Shown here: positions 58,051 through 64,000 of the stretch, one piece after another | Layout: every line of letters starts with the position of its first letter | Numbering within the stretch: the stretch's first letter is position 1 | Source of the DNA: Trichinella spiralis | Lineage: Eukaryota; Nematoda; Enoplea; Trichinellida; Trichinellidae | Direction: 5' to 3' | Assembly (NCBI GenBank): GCA_000181795.3 | Contig: CM012955.1 | Span: forward strand, 8,064,687 to 8,128,686 | DNA length: 64,000 nt | Notes under the pieces: model-generated | What the model was told of the DNA's origin: nothing | Databases searched by the model: none | Seen by the model: only the letters and a program-made list of their open reading frames with translations | Made by a program: the position numbers and the translations under genes

Positions 58051-60551
58051 ATGCATAGCCCTACTGTGCTCTTCTCTGTACAACTTGACAGGCAAAATGC
58101 TACAATTCGAGATTTAGCGCAAAATTTCAACTTCAATCCTATGCTACCTATAATCAGTCCAAATTTGTATCCGTACAATTGGTTGTACGGCAGCACACTT
58201 CTTCCAACCTTAAATGCACAGCCTCTTAACCCTTACAATTTTGGGTTATCATTTGGTAAGAAATGCTTTCTTAATTTTAATAAATGAATGCATTATGTAA
58301 ACGTGAACAATTGTAGGATTAAACAGTCATTTACTACAGTGGGCCAACTTCAACGCAGGATTAGAATTTTTCCTAAGTCAAAACTCATTGCCTGCAAAAA
58401 GTTATCCTGAAAACAGTTTTTGCGTGGAATCAATACTTGCTTCAAAATCTTTTGATAGATCAGGTGAAACGTCAAAGAAGGAAGAAGCACAGCCGGTAGT
58501 AGAAGTCCAAGTCGAACAGAGTTTAGACGCACCATTAGTAGAGTCTAAAAACACGGCAACAGCTGCTGATCGGTTTCAGGATGGTGTTACAGTTGGTTAC
58601 ACATATGATGCGTTATTCATTTCTGACGGAAGATCTAAAAGAAGATTGAATAACGCCGGTGATTCTGAACGGCATCGTTACACATGCACACAGTGTGGAA
58701 AGACTTATGCAACTAGCAGCAATTTGAGTCGTCACAGACAAACACATCGTTCACTTGATAGTTCATATGCAAAAAAGTGTCCCGAGTGTGACAAAGTTTA
58801 CGTCAGCATGCCGGCTCTTAGTATGCATCTCCTCACTCACAAGCTAGAACATGCTTGCAAGGTAACATTAAAAAATTTTCAAAGTATACCACTCTGTGAT
58901 GAACATTGAAGAGCACAGCATTTTAATGTATACTGTAACCAACCATAGGTTTAGTTAGCATGAGACGCTTTTCAACCAGTAGCAGATGTTACTTACAGAT
59001 AAAAATTAGCAGCTGTAGAGGTGAAAGCGTTGGCACTATATTTTCTTAATTTCAGTAAGATTAAGTCACCGGTGTGCAAAGTTGTGTATAGGCGATTGAC
59101 TTTTAATTTGTTACGTAATCAGACATTTGCATTTGAGCACTTATGAGAGAGATATGATGATAGTCTGTAAATGTCACTACGTTAGAAATCATTTCGACTT
59201 CCAAAAATAACAGATCAATAAAAAATTAGGACGTCAATTTCTAAGTTTCATCAAATTTTGGTTGAAAAGAAATTTTCTTATTTCAAAACAATCCTCAAAT
59301 GCATTAAAATTTTTGGTATTATGTTTTACTTAGTTTTCATCATTAATTTTTTTGAATTTAAAAACATATCTAAAGATTTAATTAACATTCATTAATTATG
59401 AAATGAATCTTCAAATTTTGAGTAGCAGATGTTTTTGAAAGAAAATGAATGAACAATCAGTTCCATTTATAAAATATACAAAATCATATCATAATTTTAT
59501 ATAACTTGCCATATTACAATTTTTAACAGTAAAATTAGTCTTTGTGCATGGTAAATGCATTTCAAAATTTATCTTCCATCTTGGATTACATAAAGCACTA
59601 CCAGGATGCTGCTAGAGTGGGATTTTTTGGCAAAAGTGTTAAAGCGCTTTTTCAAATCATTGCAATAATCATTTGATAAAAATAGTATTGCATTTCATTT
59701 CTCACTATATAATTCACTTCACCATGTTAACTTGATTCTGTAAAGTAATAAGCAGCATTTGTGCTACTGCAGTTTACTGTAAAAATTTAAGCAGTGTATT
59801 TTTTTAATGCACTGAATTACATGCTACAAGTGCAATTTATGAAATGAGCTAAACAAGAGTAATAGGAAGTCTGTGATTGCAAAATTACAATGACTGTGCA
59901 TGACGACTTAATGATATAAAACAAAATAAAATTAACTGCTTATTCCAGCTGACATCTAAAGTCAAAATATTCATATAAAAGTAAAGTTTATTAATGAAGT
60001 AGTTCATCTTTCTGTAGTGCTTTGTTTGATGAGTATTCTAATGTTATGGTACTTTTCATAACGCCCATAACTTTTTGACAGAAAGAAGAGGTCATTTTTC
60101 ACGATTTTTCTCTATAGACTAAACTGCTCATTGACCTTTAAGCATTTAAATGTTCTATTTATGGTAAACATAAAATTACTATGAATTTCCTCATTTCAAT
60201 AGTTCATATGTTGCGTCTTTGTACTTTTTATGATGTGATTCAAATAGTATTTCGTATGCACGTAAATATAAATGGTATTTTTAGATATGCGGTAAAGCGT
60301 TCAGTCGTCCATGGCTTCTCCAAGGCCACATGAGGTCACACACTGGTCATAAACCGTTTGGATGTGCTCACTGTGGCAAAGCATTTGCAGATCGTAGCAA
60401 CTTAAGAGCCCACATGCAAACGCACATCAGCCAGAAGCGCTACAAATGCAAGCAATGTGACAAAGCTTTTGCATTGAAAAGTTACCTTGCTAAACATCGA
60501 GAACTGAGCTGTGCAAAGCCAAATGTTAGTGATGTTGACTTTTCTAACTAA
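58051..60551 (+). CDS. SCRT: Scratch-family (SCRT/CES-1-like) C2H2 zinc-finger repressor
   Basis: Exons 58051-58255, 58317-58861 and 60285-60551 give 338 aa. The C-terminal half has five C2H2 fingers with the Scratch signature: [74 protein letters not shown] and [12 protein letters not shown]. The YVSMPA and RSLDS segments separate Scratch from Snail/Slug. Known role: neural transcriptional repressor binding E-box sequences; the C. elegans relative CES-1 controls neuronal cell-death specification. The 1.42 kb intron 58862-60284 splits the CxxC of finger 3. The N-terminal region is Asn/Leu/Tyr-rich, and the family's SNAG motif is not seen. Because a CAG acceptor lies 11 nt before this ATG, an upstream exon with the true start is possible. 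Confidence 0.92.
58862..60284 (+). other. intron 2 of the Scratch gene
   Basis: AT-rich 1.42 kb intron. No coding sequence seen. It is unusually large for this window and interrupts a zinc finger, so it is a candidate place for regulatory elements. Confidence 0.7.
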
Positions 60552-61154
60552 CAGTTCAATCAGTGCATCTTGTTAGTTGTCTTTCCCGTGAAAAGCACTG
60601 AATTATAATTTTTATTTGAAAAGGGATAAAATATGTTTATTAGAATTTTTCATTTCAAAATTTTGTTTCGTCCTATTTGTTTTTATAATGAGCACAGTAT
60701 ATCTGTATTTGAAACCTGATTTTATTCTAATCTGTAAGCACAAAGCGATATTACATAAGCGCATCACTAGAGATCGCTTATGTACTTGAAATGAGCAGTT
60801 TTGTGAATTTTTTACCTGGTTAAGCATGCAGTCATGTATATTTAATGCAAGAAATATATTTACTTACACTGTCAAAGCGACCTGTGCATTGTGTGGTGAT
60901 TGAAACAGAAGAAATTACGTAAAACTTCATAGAGACCATAAGAAGAATGTTCATGTGATTTATACAATTTAAGTAATTTAAGTTTAATTTAAGTAAATAA
61001 GCAAACAAGAAAAGAATAATGTCCACAAATTTAAAAAAAATTAAAATTTACCGTGAAAGTATTGTAAATTCTGAGGTGGATCAGCAACAAGTACGACTGC
61101 TTTCAAAGAACATTTTATTATTACTGCAGGATAGAGTGAAAAGCATAAGAACAA

Positions 61155-61243
61155 GCTGTCAGCTAGTGACTTAGAAACAGCTGCTTAATAATTCATTATA
61201 AAATATATTTATTAAATAAAGAATTATTAAATTTAAAAAGTAA
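61155..61243 (+). repeat. 89 bp direct repeat, copy 1
   Basis: Identical to 62574-62662 except one base (C at 61170, G at the matching 62589). It begins GCTGTCAGCTAGTGA and ends TTTAAAAAGTAA. The flanks differ completely on both sides. Confidence 0.95.
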
Positions 61244-61903
61244 GGAGCATACGAGGGAAAAACACACAGTGAGTAACGAGAAAATGATTAACTAACCTAA
61301 AGCTAATGCCCAGAAACGCTTTCCGCCCGGAGCAAAAAAAATTTGCATACATGCATAACATAGACGTTTGAGCAAACAACGCTGACTAGTATTCAACGCT
61401 TGCTGATAATTCATTGCTATGCAGAGCCGTAGGCCACACCCTTTCAACAAGAAGTTTATACAAAATGGTACATAGATGTCAAAATATTGCTCTGCTGCAA
61501 CCATTCAATTTGAAATAGTTTTCCACATAACCTTTGATGCTTAAATGCATTTTGAGAATCTACTTGATTATGTAGCTAATTACAATTAATTGAGTAATTC
61601 ATGAATGAAATTAACTACTGATTCTGATGAGCCAATTTGATGAACTATTTCCAATTTCAAATGTACTGCAAAACTGCGGTGCATTGACAGACGTGAATAA
61701 ATAATTAATGAAAAGCAATAGAATGACATAAACACCTTTACATCTAATAATAAATGCCGAGTTAGCGCCACAGAATTTCTGAAAGCGCAAATAAAAAAGA
61801 ACTCCTGCTTTTCTCTTACTGTACCAAATGTCAGGTTTGTCATAAAATCAAGCGCATCTAACATAAGTTTTTACATGAGAAGCTTATAATGATAAAAAAC
61901 ATT

Positions 61904-61931
61904 TAATAAATAAATAAATAAATAAATAAAT
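61904..61931. repeat. (AAAT)n microsatellite
   Basis: About seven AAAT units lying between the two copies of the 89 bp direct repeat. Confidence 0.9.
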
Positions 61932-62573
61932 ATTAAAAGTTAAATTTGAAGTCTTTTATTTAAATTTGAAGAATTATAAATGCTGTACAAATCACAATGG
62001 CATTACATATGTAACTGTTGTTAAATAAAAACTTATCAGTAAATTTATTAAATGTTGACAATATTTTTACAAAAAATTAAATTTAAAATTATTATTAATT
62101 AAATAGTTACACAATTTGAATATTGCTTTAAATAACTATCAGTTCCAGCTTCAAAGTTCATAATTAACTTTTGATTCGGTAAAAGCTGTGGAAAAAGTAG
62201 CTGTGATACGTGTTGCGAGTTGCATTTCTTTTTTATTTATTTTTAATGTAACAAGATTGAAACTGAGATAAAGCACAAGCTACAAAGCAAAGTTTTGGTG
62301 AAATTCGGAAACGTTTTATTTAGACATCTTATTATTATTGTTTATCCAAATGACATTAATCAACAAAGCAATTCAAATTAACGCGCATGACATGTTAGCA
62401 AACGTGTTATTTATAATGAAAATGTTCATAAACGTTCGATTAATAAATGCAGCACAATATAGTATATCTTGAAATGAATTTTTTCAAGTGTCAGTCTAAT
62501 CCTGTGTCAAGAACTTGGCCAATGACAAAAACGTCACAGTTGTATAAGCTTTTAGATTCATTTAGTTTAAATT

Positions 62574-62662
62574 GCTGTCAGCTAGTGAGTTAGAAACAGC
62601 TGCTTAATAATTCATTATAAAATATATTTATTAAATAAAGAATTATTAAATTTAAAAAGTAA
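62574..62662 (+). repeat. 89 bp direct repeat, copy 2
   Basis: Second copy of the repeat at 61155-61243, same orientation, one mismatch, 1.33 kb apart. Confidence 0.95.
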
Positions 62663-64000
62663 CTAATGAAACAATTAAAGCATGGAAAAAAATGTATATT
62701 CTTAAATGAATGAATCGATTTCTTTAATTCTCAGTCTAATGATTGCGTATAACTTATTATAACACAACAAAAGAACGATATTTGATATTTGGATACTTAA
62801 AAACAATCAGAATTATCTTCTTAGTAAACTTCAGCTCTATTCACTAAGGTGATAAAGAAAAGTTTGCTTTTTTTGACCTATATGTGAAAGTCATAAAATG
62901 GCCAGAAGCTGTTTTGACCAACAATTAGTGGTATTATTAGTAACTAGATGGTGACCGTTGTTTGCCAGTTGCCATCATACAGATTCAGCTGAAAGAAAGA
63001 AATTGAGTGAAAGGAGGAAAAAGCTTCAATGCAGCTGGCGTCCTATAGCAATGGCATGACCGGACGTCTGGCATGGATCTGTGTGTGGCCGGCCATAGGC
63101 GATTAGCTGAACAACGAAAAGCAATGAATAGAAAACGATGTGAAGAAAATAAATTAGGACTCTGTGAAACAATCAGGCAGTAAAAATATTATAAGCAGAA
63201 TTTTATTTCTTTTTATTATTTCGATTGCTCAGTGAAAACAAATTGATAAAGCAAAAGCAACTTTTGATATTCTACTCTAGACGTGCTTATCTAGTGGTTT
63301 TTGTTTTCAAAAACAACGCTTGACTGAAGTTGAAGAAACAAATACTAGCTATTTCCGCCGAATAAGATCAAAGTAACTGAATCGAATCATTTTTCTTATC
63401 TATTATCACCATTACGTACTTATAAATTTGCACATACACATTATATACACATATATATGTATACATGTTAATGAAATTCATTGTCTTATTGAAAGAAATA
63501 ATAATATTGTAAATAGTAAAATATAAGCACAACTAAAAGAAAAGTAAACTGAACAAACTGTGCAAGCATTTTACATTCGATAGCTGAATGAATAAAGCAG
63601 TTTTTACGGTTTCAATTTCTATATGCAAAGATGTACTTACAAAGTGTCAATTGAATTTATTTCGAAAATTGGACAGTTTAATTAACATTTCGATGTCAGT
63701 GAGAAAAGCTAAAAATCAAAAAAGTATTCCATTAAATGCTAAATTTGGCAATGCAGATCTTATTTGCATAAAGTTACTTCAAATGTATATAAAAAGTGTG
63801 CTGTATTAAAAAATTTTTTCTTCTTTTTGGTATGTCAAAGTTTCGAATCGGAATGATAATATTTTCAGAAAAATTCACTAGCTTACATTATTAAAATAAT
63901 TTTTACATAAAAATATAATGTGAATTTTGTTTTGTTCAGAAGTGAAGAAAAGCAATTAAGCTGCTATTCAGTATTGGTGAATCAGTTATTAAAATTTGAA

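Larger units (their letters stand above)
60552..64000. other. downstream region with possible exons and a direct repeat pair
   Basis: Mostly AT-rich, non-coding-looking DNA after the Scratch gene. Minus-strand open segments with plausible splice borders lie at 61864-61736 (starts MLDALDFMTNLTFG, contains FFFICAFRNSVALTRH), near 61380-61298 (APGGKRFWALAL) and near 61125-61064 (SLKAVVLVADPP). They read like pieces of a membrane protein, but I could not chain them with certainty or name a family. Two copies of an 89 bp repeat and an AAAT microsatellite are also present. Confidence 0.35.

Overview
This is a eukaryotic, strongly AT-rich window with compact multi-exon genes. Many introns are only about 50 to 75 nt, and AT-rich gene-poor stretches separate the genes. 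The gene set (SK-type K+ channel, GluCl-like Cys-loop channel, Scratch/CES-1-type zinc finger, PDE6-delta, Rab2, derlin, prohibitin 2, CstF77) is animal. The GluCl-like channel, very small introns, and pyrimidine-rich AG sites just upstream of several ATGs (typical of spliced-leader acceptors) point to an ecdysozoan, most likely a nematode. That assignment is an inference. Exon models were built by hand from reading frame, GT-AG (one GC-AG) splice sites and remembered family sequences. Every complete model closes in phase.

Layout. 0-1.4 kb: 3' end of a + strand coiled-coil gene. 3.5-8.0 kb: minus-strand, low-complexity nuclear protein resembling the N-terminal region of nuclear receptor coactivator 6. 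9.4-10.7 kb: PDE6D (+). 11.9-15.6 kb: SK channel (-). 15.6-25.2 kb: gene-poor. 25.2-28.7 kb: MPPE1/PGAP5 (-) and mitochondrial ribosomal protein L52 (+), divergent from a 267 bp shared promoter. 29.4-41.2 kb: a tandem minus-strand series of an unrecognised 109-aa protein, an unrecognised 83-aa protein, Rab2 and CSTF3. 42.7-44.5 kb: prohibitin-2 (-). 45.1-46.5 kb: derlin-1 (+). 46.7-49.9 kb: GluCl-like channel (-), convergent with derlin and with closely opposed 3' ends. 50-58 kb: gene-poor, with GC-richer islands and a long AC microsatellite. 58.0-60.6 kb: Scratch zinc-finger factor (+). 60.6-64 kb: mostly non-coding, with an 89 bp direct repeat pair and possible exons of an unrecognised minus-strand gene.

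No operon or gene-cluster logic joins these genes. They are a mix of housekeeping functions (vesicle traffic, GPI processing, ERAD, mRNA 3' processing, mitochondria) and neuronal functions (two ion channels, one neural-type transcription factor). No CRISPR array, convincing transposase gene, rRNA or tRNA was seen. The most unusual signals are the altered M2 selectivity region of the GluCl-like channel, a stop-free 57 nt intron in PDE6D, a consensus GC-AG intron in the SK gene, and the 89 bp repeat pair.
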